DNA of 64,000 bases, taken from NCBI GenBank assembly GCA_001885315.1, contig MLPZ01000001.1, positions 124,001-188,000 on the forward strand. The letters run 5' to 3'. This DNA is from Treponema sp. CETP13. GTDB taxonomy: Bacteria > Spirochaetota > Spirochaetia > Treponematales > Treponemataceae. Positions within the stretch are counted from its first letter, which is position 1. Every line of letters starts with the position of its first letter. The position numbers and the translations under genes were made by a program. Shown one piece after another: positions 9,154-16,731 of the stretch. The notes beneath the pieces were generated by a model, which ran no database searches, had not been told where the DNA came from, and saw only the letters and a list, made by a program, of their open reading frames with translations.

Positions 9154-9912
9154 ATGAAACGTTGCAGTTTAAATTTTGCTTGTTTTGCCCTTGTTTTTTG
9201 TCTTGTAGTCCCTGCATTTGCAGATTCTAGCAGTCAATCAAAAAGTGTAGAAACAGTCATAATTGATAATTTTGATGATCCTAATGCAGTAGAATGGAGT
9301 TGGGGGTTAATAGCTAGTAGATTTATAGAAGACGACTTTCCAAAATATGGGTATGTAAAAGGATTACCTAATTCATTACGACAAGTTGCTACAAAAGATG
9401 TATCAAATGCGCAAGTTTTTGGTATCCAAACTAGTTTTACTCGTAAAGGCGACAATTGGGTAGAGATTTTTCCTCAAAAAGAAAATGCAGACGGCGAGTT
9501 AGTTTCTTATGAAATTCCTTTAATAGGTTCTGTCACACAAACAGATTTTTGGGTTTGGGGTTCTAATTACGAATATTATCTAGATTTACTCTTTCGAGAT
9601 ACTGATGGTCGAGTTATTACTTTGACTGGAACTTGTCTAAATTTTCATGGATGGCAAAATGTTATAGTTGAGATCCCAGGTTGGGTTAAACAAAAATCTT
9701 CTTTAAGAAGTGGTCCGGATCACCTAAGCTTTGTAGGATTCCATGTTCGTACAGATCCTTCTGCTCCAGTTGATGATTTTATGTTGTATTTAGATAATTT
9801 TCGCTACACAACTAATACGTATCCGGATGTATATGATGGATATAGCCTTCGTCAGACAGATTTTGATTCTTTAAATAGTGTAAATGGAACTGAAGGAGAT
9901 AATGGACAATGA
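9154..9912 (+). CDS. flaA: flagellar filament outer layer (sheath) protein, FlaA family, first copy
   Basis: Secreted sheath protein that coats the FlaB core of the spirochaete periplasmic flagellum. N-terminal signal peptide with hydrophobic core LNFACFALVFCLVVPAFA and likely cleavage after AFA (about residue 23). The mature part starts with the FlaA-type IDNFDDPNAVEWSWG and carries the DFWVWGSNYEYYLDLLFRDTDGRVITL and GWQNVIVEIPGWV strands shared with the next gene. At 252 residues it is shorter than the main FlaA1 protein of treponemes (about 350), so it resembles the FlaA2-type paralogues. It overlaps the next gene by 4 bases (ATGA), indicating translational coupling. Confidence 0.88.
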   Translation: MKRCSLNFACFALVFCLVVPAFADSSSQSKSVETVIIDNFDDPNAVEWSWGLIASRFIEDDFPKYGYVKGLPNSLRQVATKDVSNAQVFGIQTSFTRKGDNWVEIFPQKENADGELVSYEIPLIGSVTQTDFWVWGSNYEYYLDLLFRDTDGRVITLTGTCLNFHGWQNVIVEIPGWVKQKSSLRSGPDHLSFVGFHVRTDPSAPVDDFMLYLDNFRYTTNTYPDVYDGYSLRQTDFDSLNSVNGTEGDNGQ

Positions 9913-10634
9913 AAAAAATAGCTACTATATTTATGATGGTAATGATTTCAGGTGTTTTTGTTTTTGCACAAGAAACTGTTAGTCTAGGAGATCCAGATCC
10001 AACTCTCATTGGGGCAGAAACAGCTAAGATGGCGCTCCGAGAGGTTTCGGTAGATCTTTTTGAACGTGAAGGGCAGTGGAATGCAAAAATGTCTCCAGAT
10101 GATGGCATAATTAAGGCTCAACTTTTTGAAGGTAGTGCTGAAGGTAAAGAACCTTTGGCTGATGTTGAAAATCAGGAACTTTCCGATGATATGGTTCTTG
10201 GTGTAAAAGCACAGTTTTTTCATAGAGGAACTAATTCCTTTTTTATTACTTCTGCTCGTCCTATTCCAATAGAAGGCGTTACAAAAGTTCTTTCTGTTTG
10301 GGTTTGTGGACGTAATCAGGCTCATGAATTATCAGTTTTAATACGTGATTATAATGGTAATAATTTTGAGCTTAGTATGGGATCTTTAGAATTTTCTGGT
10401 TGGAAAAAATTGCAAGTAGCTGTTCCACCGACTCTTGATGGGGATAGAGGAATTGTTCAATCAAGTGTTTATTTTGGGGATCGTCCAGGTTTATCGATTA
10501 TTGGCTTTCGTGTAGATTGTGATCCTGAATATGCAATTGGATCTTATTATATGTATTTAGATGATATGAGAGCTATTACTGATTTGTATACTGTTGAAAA
10601 CAGAGATACAGATGATATGAGTGATAATTGGTAA
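9909..10634 (+). CDS. flaA: flagellar filament outer layer (sheath) protein, FlaA family, second copy
   Basis: Paralogue of the preceding gene. Signal peptide KKIATIFMMVMISGVFVFAQ with cleavage near residue 20. Shared core features are TKVLSVWVCGRNQAHELSVLIRDYNGNNFEL and GWKKLQVAVPP, plus the terminal YYMYLDDMRAITDLY that corresponds to FMLYLDNFRYTTNTY in the first copy. Ends acidic (RDTDDMSDNW). Both proteins would be exported to the periplasm and assembled on the filament; which one is the major sheath protein cannot be read here. Transcription ends at the hairpin at 10657-10686. Confidence 0.88.
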   Translation: MKKIATIFMMVMISGVFVFAQETVSLGDPDPTLIGAETAKMALREVSVDLFEREGQWNAKMSPDDGIIKAQLFEGSAEGKEPLADVENQELSDDMVLGVKAQFFHRGTNSFFITSARPIPIEGVTKVLSVWVCGRNQAHELSVLIRDYNGNNFELSMGSLEFSGWKKLQVAVPPTLDGDRGIVQSSVYFGDRPGLSIIGFRVDCDPEYAIGSYYMYLDDMRAITDLYTVENRDTDDMSDNW

Positions 10635-10644
10635 ATTATATTAT

Positions 10645-11457
10645 TTAAGTCTGAAGAACGCTTTCCAAAAGGGGAGCGTTTTTTTTATATACAAAAGCAT
10701 TTCCCCTTTTCTCTACCATATTTAGTATTTGTGCATTTTTTAAAGTCCATACCATTTTTCCTACTACTCTATGTATCTCTTGTATCTGTCGTTGTTTTTG
10801 TATTGAATTTTCTTTGCAAATACTAGTAGTCAAATCTTTGACTGTAAATTTATAGGGCAACTCTTTTGGAAATAAAGTAAAAAAATCTTCTGGGGTGCAA
10901 AAGATTCTTCTAGATACAATTTCGTTTAATATTGTGTCTTCCTTATACCAGTTTTTTTTCCACTGGCGACTTTTATTTGCTAGTTGGATTGGTTTATCGG
11001 TTTTTATTCGTTTTTGTGTTGTAATTACTTCTAGAACCTCGAGCTCAAAATTATTTATTTTAATGTTTTTTTTTGTCTTGAGTTTATTTAATAATGGATA
11101 AATGCCTGTTAATTCATCAAAAATATAATAAATATTTCTCTCTTTTGGACTCTTTCTACGACTTAATCTTGTTCCATCTGCAGAATATGTTTCTATATAT
11201 GTTTTTATTTGCAGTGGGTAAACAATACGAACATTGTGATGTTGTAGTAAATTTTTAATCTTTATACATAATTTACCCAAGTTTTGTGTTTGTATTTCAT
11301 AAATATCACAAAAAGTATCACGATTTGGAGATGTATACGTAGTAACAGCATCACAAATATAGTTGTCAAGTGGTATTTCTGTTTTACAATTGTGTTCTTT
11401 AGCTATTAGTAATTTTAAAGTTTTATGTAAATGTGATTCGTTATAAGTATTTATCAT
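10645..11457 (-). CDS. conserved hypothetical protein with nuclease-like N-terminal half
   Basis: Not confidently recognised. The N-terminal 110 residues read as a PD-(D/E)XK-like pattern: acidic E26, ICDAVTTY (Asp near residue 34), then CDIYEIQTQNLGKLCIKIKNLL (E-X-Q near residue 55) and NVRIVYPLQIKTYI. The arrangement E...D...EXQ...K resembles families recently described as DUF with an EIQT motif. The rest is basic, with a possible winged-helix region at residues 180-255 (FTVKDLT...RVVGKMVWTLKNAQILNMVEKRGNAFVY). No signal peptide. A DNA- or RNA-processing role is possible but unproven. Upstream it is divergent from mraZ; its 3' end carries the flaA terminator. The ATG at 11457 has a weak Shine-Dalgarno (GAAAGATG). 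Confidence 0.55.
   Translation of the reverse strand: MINTYNESHLHKTLKLLIAKEHNCKTEIPLDNYICDAVTTYTSPNRDTFCDIYEIQTQNLGKLCIKIKNLLQHHNVRIVYPLQIKTYIETYSADGTRLSRRKSPKERNIYYIFDELTGIYPLLNKLKTKKNIKINNFELEVLEVITTQKRIKTDKPIQLANKSRQWKKNWYKEDTILNEIVSRRIFCTPEDFFTLFPKELPYKFTVKDLTTSICKENSIQKQRQIQEIHRVVGKMVWTLKNAQILNMVEKRGNAFVYKKNAPLLESVLQT
10657..10686 (+). terminator. flaA operon terminator, embedded in the convergent gene
   Basis: Stem AACGCTTTCC (10657-10666) pairs with GGGGAGCGTT (10671-10680) around an AAAA loop, followed by a T-tract to 10686. It lies wholly inside the last codons of the convergent minus-strand gene. Confidence 0.88.
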
Positions 11458-11531
11458 CTTTCATACTATACAGACGTATAATAAGAATGTAAATAAGCAC
11501 AAATATTTTATCTTTTATTCTAAAAAAAACG

Positions 11532-11559
11532 TTGACAATCGTATTTTTTGCATTAAAAT
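11532..11559 (+). promoter_or_regulatory. promoter of the mra/dcw cluster
   Basis: TTGACA (11532-11537), 16 bases, TAAAAT (11554-11559). The predicted transcript start falls at the beginning of the GTGG repeat array that follows. Confidence 0.8.
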
Positions 11560-11567
11560 GGTAAATG

Positions 11568-11601
11568 GTGGGAGAATGTGGAGGAAAGTGGTAAAAAGTG
11601 G
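11568..11601 (+). promoter_or_regulatory. MraZ operator: four GTGG repeats at 10-bp period
   Basis: GTGG occurs at 11568, 11578, 11588 and 11598, exactly 10 bases apart. MraZ proteins are known to bind TGG-containing direct repeats with a 10-bp period in front of their own operon. The last repeat contains the GTG start codon of mraZ itself, so binding would cover promoter-proximal DNA and the start region. Autorepression is the expected mode. Confidence 0.8.
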
Positions 11602-12041
11602 AATTACTGACGGGGGAGTATCGGAATACGCTAGATGAAAAAGGACGACTTTTATTTCCAGCAAAATTACGATCAGTTTTAAATGAAAATACTCTTATGA
11701 TTACGCAGGGGTTAGATGGCTGTTTATGGCTTTATCCTCCGGCGGAATGGAAGAATTTTTCTGAAAAACTTATGCAACATGCTTCTCCTTTTGATGCAAA
11801 ATCACGTTCAGTATTACGTCATTTGATTGCTCCTGCTCAGCAGGCAGACTTTGATAAATCTGGACGAATTTCTATTCCACAAAGTTTAAGGACTTCTGCA
11901 TCACTTTCTAAAGATTGTGTTATTTTAGGCATTAACAAATATATAGAGATATGGGATGTTGCAAAATATAGCGAGTATTTAGAAAAAACAGAAATTACAT
12001 TTAAAGAATCAACAGAAAGTTTAAGCGAAATATTTTTATAA
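11598..12041 (+). CDS. mraZ: MraZ transcriptional regulator of the dcw cluster
   Basis: AbrB-fold DNA-binding protein with two SpoVT/MraZ repeats: GEYRNTLDEKGRLLFPAKLR at the N-terminus and QADFDKSGRISIPQSLR near residue 90. Length 147 is standard. The start is GTG at 11598, preceded by a GGAGG-like GGAGGAAAG at 11580-11588. It begins the division cluster as in most bacteria and should repress it through the repeats it overlaps. Confidence 0.95.
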   Translation: MELLTGEYRNTLDEKGRLLFPAKLRSVLNENTLMITQGLDGCLWLYPPAEWKNFSEKLMQHASPFDAKSRSVLRHLIAPAQQADFDKSGRISIPQSLRTSASLSKDCVILGINKYIEIWDVAKYSEYLEKTEITFKESTESLSEIFL

Positions 12042-12052
12042 AGTAGGAATTA

Positions 12053-13009
12053 ATGGAATTTGTACATACTCCAGTATTACTTAAAGAAACTCTAGATTTG
12101 CTATCACCAGTAGGAGAATCATATGAAGATAATTGTTTTATGATTGACGCTACTACAGGCGAAGGTGGCCATTCTGAAGCTTTTTTAAATCATTATTCTG
12201 GATTACATATTCTTGGACTTGATGCAGATCAAAAAATACAAATGCGCGCAAAAGAGCGACTCGCTCCTTTTGCAGATAGAATGAATTTCCATTTAGGATG
12301 GTTTAATGATTTTTTTGCAAATTATTCAGAAAAAGATCGACAACCAGATTTGATATTGTTTGACTTGGGGATTTCTGTTTTTCATTACGAGTGTAGTGGG
12401 CGAGGATTTTCTTTTAGACACGATGAACCATTAGACATGAGATTAGATGTAAGTGCTGGTCCTAGTGCTGCCGATATTATAAATACACTTCGAGAAGAGG
12501 AACTTGCAAATATCATATTTAATTATGGTGATGAAAGATATAGTCGACGTATAGCTCATGCAATTGTTGAAAGGAGAACTCATTCTAAGCTTGTTACGAC
12601 AAAAGAACTTGCCGATATTATTTATAATGCAGTTCCTGGACCATATCGGCATGGAAGAATTCATCCGGCAACTAAGTCTTTTCAGGCAATAAGAATTGCG
12701 GTAAATGGTGAACTAGATAGGTTAGAGCTTGTATTAAAAGATGCTTTTAGGGTTTTAAAACCTGGTGGAAAGCTTGGTGTTATTACATTTCATTCTCTTG
12801 AGGATAGAATTGTTAAAAATTATTTTCGTGATTTGGGCAAAAAGTGTATTTGTCCTCCTGAACAGGCGATTTGTACTTGTGGAGGAAAACCTAGAGCAAA
12901 GGTGCTTACAAGAAAACCGATAGGTCCTACAGAAGATGAAATACATTTTAATCCTCCGTCAAGAAGTGCTAAATTACGTGGGGTTTTAAAACTTGGAGAT
13001 AAAATATGA
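12053..13009 (+). CDS. rsmH: 16S rRNA (cytosine(1402)-N4)-methyltransferase
   Basis: SAM-dependent methylation of C1402 in the ribosomal P-site. N-terminal FVHTPVLLKETLDLL, SAM-binding DATTGEGGHSEAFL, DLILFDLGIS, RGFSFRHDEPLDMRLD, and near the end GGKLGVITFHSLEDRIVKNYF are the diagnostic RsmH motifs. Length 318 is normal. AGGA precedes the ATG. The stop overlaps the next ATG by 4 bases (ATGA at 13006), so ftsL is coupled. Standard second gene of the dcw cluster. Confidence 0.97.
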   Translation: MEFVHTPVLLKETLDLLSPVGESYEDNCFMIDATTGEGGHSEAFLNHYSGLHILGLDADQKIQMRAKERLAPFADRMNFHLGWFNDFFANYSEKDRQPDLILFDLGISVFHYECSGRGFSFRHDEPLDMRLDVSAGPSAADIINTLREEELANIIFNYGDERYSRRIAHAIVERRTHSKLVTTKELADIIYNAVPGPYRHGRIHPATKSFQAIRIAVNGELDRLELVLKDAFRVLKPGGKLGVITFHSLEDRIVKNYFRDLGKKCICPPEQAICTCGGKPRAKVLTRKPIGPTEDEIHFNPPSRSAKLRGVLKLGDKI

Positions 13010-13299
13010 AACCTGTAAAAAATATACTTAAAAATATTGAAATCTTGTTGCTGGCATTAAGTATTCCTGCTCTTTTAGCTTTAGATAGTGTGGAATCTCA
13101 ACGGTATAACAAATTAAATAGTAAAGTGAACAGTTTAGAAAAAACAGAAGGAGAATTGATCGAATCGAATAAACGTCTTATTAATGATATAGGCTTGCTT
13201 TCTAGTTCTTCAAGAATAGAAAAATTAGCTCAAGAAGATTTAAATATGCATAAAGCTTCTAGTAATGAAATTGTTCGTATCGAAATCAAGGATAAATAA
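13006..13299 (+). CDS. ftsL: FtsL-like division protein
   Basis: Small bitopic protein of 97 residues: a short cytoplasmic N-terminus, one transmembrane segment (IEILLLALSIPALLAL, about 11-26), then a coiled coil (about 35-65, NKLNSKVNSLEKTEGELIESNKRL). The end, SSRIEKLAQEDLNMHKAS, matches the FtsL/DivIC pattern (R-IE-LA...LGM). Sequence conservation in FtsL is low, so the call rests mainly on topology and position between rsmH and murF. It would bridge FtsQ with the FtsW-FtsI synthase. Confidence 0.75.
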   Translation: MKPVKNILKNIEILLLALSIPALLALDSVESQRYNKLNSKVNSLEKTEGELIESNKRLINDIGLLSSSSRIEKLAQEDLNMHKASSNEIVRIEIKDK

Positions 13300-13303
13300 T
13301 AAT

Positions 13304-14743
13304 ATGAGCTTGTTGTCAAAGAAAGTTCTTTTAGAAGCTGTTAAAGGTGAGGAACTTTTTACAAATCTACAATTAAACAAACATTTCTCTTTTTCAATGG
13401 TTACAACTGATAGCCGAAAAGTGCAATCAGGCTGTATGTTTGTTCCTTTAATTGGAGAATTTCAAGATGGTCATACATATGTGGAGTCAGCATGTAATAG
13501 TGGTTCATCAGTTGTTCTTGTTTGTAAATCATCTTTGACAGAATATTCAGATCTTTATAAAAAACTAATATCTGCAGGGGTTTATATCATAGGAGTCGAT
13601 GATACTTTGCATGCATTGCAGTCTGCTGCAGCTGCGTATGTGAGACAATTTCCTAATCTAATAAAAATTGGGATTACAGGTTCTAGTGGAAAAACAACAA
13701 CAAAAGAATTAGTTTCTTCGGTTTTAAGTCAACAATATAGCGTGATTGCGACAGAGGGTAATCTAAATTCAGAAACAGGTTTACCCCTTTCTGTTTTCAA
13801 TATAAAAAAACAACATGAAATTGGTGTATTCGAAATGGGTATGAATAGAGTGGGGGAAATATCAGAATTAGCAGATGTTCTTTTTCCTAATGCTGGTATT
13901 ATCACAAACATTGGAACTTCCCACATTGGTATTCTCGGCACAAAAGATGCAATTGCACAGGAAAAAAAGAAAATTTTTAAGAATTTTTCTCAAGATTGTG
14001 CTGCTTTTATTCCTTGTAATGATAGTTATGCAAATTATCTGGCAAAAGATGTTCCAGGAAAGATTGTATTTTATGGGATTAATTCTACACAAAAAATTTC
14101 TCATATAACAAAACAAGGTCTTAAAGGGACTTCGTTTTGTTTAGATGATATAAAAGTTCATTTTCCGTTACCAGGGTTGTATAATTTTCATGATGCATGT
14201 GCTGCTATTTCTGTTGGTCAATATTTTGGACTTACTGCTCAGCAGATTGTGAGAGGTCTAGAACAGATAAAACCTCTTTTTGGTAGAAGTCAAATTATTG
14301 ATGGCTATGTAACTGTTATTCAAGATTGCTATAATGCAAATCAAGAGTCAATGCTTAATTCTATAGAATTATGTGATGAGTCAAGCTGTACAAATAAAAA
14401 AATCTATATACTTGGAGATATGCTTGAGTTAGGAGAAAATTCCTTTCAATTACATACTCAAGTGTGTAAGAGGGTTCTAAAAAGTACTGCCAATGTTGTT
14501 ATTTTAGTTGGAAAAGAAATGTGTAAAGCTTATAAGACTGTGAGCGAAAAGTCAGATGTTCCAGTATATTGTATTCCAGATTTCTCAGATAATGCGATAA
14601 AGAATGTAAAAGACTATTTGTCAGATATATTAGATGAAAATGATTTCTTCTTGTTAAAAGGGTCCCGAGGTATGCGTATTGAACGGTTTACCAATATAAT
14701 TGCTTCTATTTGCCAAGAACAAGGAGGAGTTTTGAATGTCTAA
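13304..14743 (+). CDS. murF: UDP-N-acetylmuramoyl-tripeptide--D-alanyl-D-alanine ligase
   Basis: Adds D-Ala-D-Ala to the UDP-MurNAc tripeptide. Mur-ligase architecture: N-terminal TTDSRKVQSGCMFVPLIGEFQDGHTYVESA, ATP loop GITGSSGKTTTKE, GNLNSETGLPL, FEMGMNRVGEISELADVLFPNAGIITNIGTSHIG, then the C-terminal QDCYNANQESMLNSIE and KGSRGMRIE. The start at 13304 is preferred to ATG 13265, which lies inside ftsL; AAGG lies upstream. It overlaps ftsW by 8 bases. murC, murD, murE, murG and mraY are not in this cluster. Confidence 0.95.
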   Translation: MSLLSKKVLLEAVKGEELFTNLQLNKHFSFSMVTTDSRKVQSGCMFVPLIGEFQDGHTYVESACNSGSSVVLVCKSSLTEYSDLYKKLISAGVYIIGVDDTLHALQSAAAAYVRQFPNLIKIGITGSSGKTTTKELVSSVLSQQYSVIATEGNLNSETGLPLSVFNIKKQHEIGVFEMGMNRVGEISELADVLFPNAGIITNIGTSHIGILGTKDAIAQEKKKIFKNFSQDCAAFIPCNDSYANYLAKDVPGKIVFYGINSTQKISHITKQGLKGTSFCLDDIKVHFPLPGLYNFHDACAAISVGQYFGLTAQQIVRGLEQIKPLFGRSQIIDGYVTVIQDCYNANQESMLNSIELCDESSCTNKKIYILGDMLELGENSFQLHTQVCKRVLKSTANVVILVGKEMCKAYKTVSEKSDVPVYCIPDFSDNAIKNVKDYLSDILDENDFFLLKGSRGMRIERFTNIIASICQEQGGVLNV

Positions 14744-15875
14744 TTTTACTCTATATTCGAGAAAGCCCATAAATAGTAACAAAATTGATATGCCTTTTTT
14801 GATTGTCTGTATTATTCTTTTAAGTCTTGGCATAGTTACCCTCTTTACGTCAACAAACGGGCAGGATTCGTTCTTTAGAGATCCTATGTATTTTGTAATA
14901 CATCAATTAGAGGCAATTGCAATCGGTTTTGTTTTTATGCTTTTTCTTATTTGTGTCAATATGGATACAATTCGCAAAATTTTACCTATTTTATTTTTTG
15001 TCACTTTGGGTATGTGTATTTTAACAGCTATTCCTGGTATTGGTTATGAAAGTAACGGCGCTCGTCGTTGGATTAAATTTGGGTTCTTTTCATTTCAACC
15101 ATCTGAAGGGGCAAAATTTGTATTAGTCATATATTTGGCAAATTTATATGCAAAAAAAATAGACAATGGAGAAGAAGCAAGCAATTCTTGGTATCATGCA
15201 TTAATAGGAATTATTGTATTTGTTCTTACTGTCATTGCTCAGCGAGATTTTTCTACGGCGATGTTTTTATTATTTCTTGGTATAACGATTTCTTTTTTAG
15301 TTGGTGTAAAATTAAGGTATTTTCTCATGCTCTTAGTGATGGGTATTCCTATTATTTTTTTATTAATTTTTACTGAAGAATATCGTGTTCAGCGAATAAT
15401 TGGATTTTTTCATCCTACTTTTGATGTACAAGGAGTTAATTACCAATTAACTGCTGCAAAATCAGCTATAAGTTCAGGTGGTTTTATAGGTAAAGGAATA
15501 AGTGGTTTAAGTAAAATACATTTAATACCAGAAGTTCAAGCTGATTTTTTGTTTGCTGGTTGGGCAGAAGCTATGGGTTTTATAGGTGTTCTTTTTTATT
15601 TTGGATTACTTGTTTTTTTTATGTGGCGAGTTGTAATTATTGCTTTACATGTGAAAGATTCTTTTTGTGCGTATGCTGCCTTTGGTAGTGGTTTATGCAT
15701 TGTGATGCAATCATTGGTTAATACGGCGGTTGTGTGTGGAGCCTTTCCTTCTACCGGTATTCCTCTTCCTTTTTTTTCTGCGGGGGGATCAGCTATGATA
15801 ATTACGCTTTGTTTTAATGGCTTAATAATTAATATATCGAGAAAAAGTTTAGCAAGGGATGGGGATTATGAGTGA
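14736..15875 (+). CDS. ftsW: FtsW peptidoglycan glycosyltransferase (SEDS family)
   Basis: Polytopic membrane protein (about ten transmembrane segments) that polymerises lipid II at the septum. SEDS marks: GARRWIKFGFFSFQPSEGAKFVLVIYLANL, AQRDFSTAMFLL, a large periplasmic loop with GVNYQLTAAKSAISSGGFIGKGISG, IPEVQADFLFAGWAEAMGFIG, and the final GAFPSTGIPLPFFSAGGSAMI. Location between murF and ftsQ favours FtsW over RodA. The partner transpeptidase FtsI is not here; a candidate lies at 62059-63936. Overlaps ftsQ by 8 bases. Confidence 0.93.
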   Translation: MSNFTLYSRKPINSNKIDMPFLIVCIILLSLGIVTLFTSTNGQDSFFRDPMYFVIHQLEAIAIGFVFMLFLICVNMDTIRKILPILFFVTLGMCILTAIPGIGYESNGARRWIKFGFFSFQPSEGAKFVLVIYLANLYAKKIDNGEEASNSWYHALIGIIVFVLTVIAQRDFSTAMFLLFLGITISFLVGVKLRYFLMLLVMGIPIIFLLIFTEEYRVQRIIGFFHPTFDVQGVNYQLTAAKSAISSGGFIGKGISGLSKIHLIPEVQADFLFAGWAEAMGFIGVLFYFGLLVFFMWRVVIIALHVKDSFCAYAAFGSGLCIVMQSLVNTAVVCGAFPSTGIPLPFFSAGGSAMIITLCFNGLIINISRKSLARDGDYE

Positions 15876-16731
15876 TTTTTTGTATACGGACTATACAGAC
15901 TTCTATTCGCAACAGTTAGTAGATGGTGAATCTACAGAAAAAAAAGTAACTAATAAGCGAATGAAAATAGTAAGAGTTCTTATAACACTTCTTGTGTTAG
16001 TAATTTTTGTAGAAGTGGGAATTTATGTATTTGTAATTCCGTGTTCTAAACCTGCAAATGTAATTTTTACCGGTGTAAATTCTTCTGTAGCTAAGATGTT
16101 TCAGGATGAGATTCAGCAAAAATGTGGTAGTTCTTGGTTAAAATTTAATGTTGGTGTTGCTTCTTCTATATTAGTTTCGAACCCAGCTGTTTTAAGTGCT
16201 ACCGTAGAAAAAAGTTTTCCTGATAAGGTTTATATTTCAATAGAAGAGCGCATCCCTGTTGCTGTAACATTGACAGAAAAAAATGGGCGAACTATCCCTG
16301 TTCAAATTGATAAAAAAGGTGTATTATTTGAAACTAATACTGTGAATATTGATAAAACTGTCCCTTTAATTACAGGTTTGCCTAGTGAAATTTCTGAAAA
16401 AGGAAAACGATTAAGTGGTTTATATCTTTCCTTACTTGAAGAAATAGAAAAAATTCAGAATAATAATCCTGAATATTTTTTGGCATTGTCAGAAATTCAT
16501 ATTCGTCCAAAAGAATATGGTGATTTTGAGTTAGAATTGTATCCAATTAATTCAAAAGTTCGTGTACGTATGGATCGTAATTTAACTTCAGAATCATTAC
16601 AGTATATGATGGTATTGTTGGATGTTTTAAATACGATAAATCCTGATATCAATGAAATAGATCTTCGTTATGGAGCTGTTTCATATACAACGAAAAGTAG
16701 AAGTGTCACTGGAGGAAGCAGGGTTGAGTAA
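15868..16731 (+). CDS. ftsQ: FtsQ/DivIB-like division protein
   Basis: Bitopic protein: cytoplasmic tail, transmembrane segment IVRVLITLLVLVIFVEVGIYVFVI (about residues 33-55), then a POTRA-like domain (FTGVNSSVAKMFQDEIQQKC...), and VLSATVEKSFPDKVYISIEERIPVAVTL, the typical FtsQ strand pair. Ends with INEIDLRYGAVSYTTK. Start ATG 15868 has AAGGG about 10 bases upstream; the earlier ATG at 15859 is too close to it. The gene ends inside the ftsA start region. Confidence 0.88.
   Translation: MSDFLYTDYTDFYSQQLVDGESTEKKVTNKRMKIVRVLITLLVLVIFVEVGIYVFVIPCSKPANVIFTGVNSSVAKMFQDEIQQKCGSSWLKFNVGVASSILVSNPAVLSATVEKSFPDKVYISIEERIPVAVTLTEKNGRTIPVQIDKKGVLFETNTVNIDKTVPLITGLPSEISEKGKRLSGLYLSLLEEIEKIQNNNPEYFLALSEIHIRPKEYGDFELELYPINSKVRVRMDRNLTSESLQYMMVLLDVLNTINPDINEIDLRYGAVSYTTKSRSVTGGSRVE

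Noticed and set aside
9154-10634. The two FlaA genes as one gene split by a frameshift
   Set aside because: Each has its own signal peptide, ribosome-binding region and full domain; they are paralogues.
16670-16723. Upstream ATG start for FtsA
   Set aside because: It lies deep inside ftsQ, has no Shine-Dalgarno, and adds residues unlike FtsA; TTG 16724 has GGAGG at the right distance.
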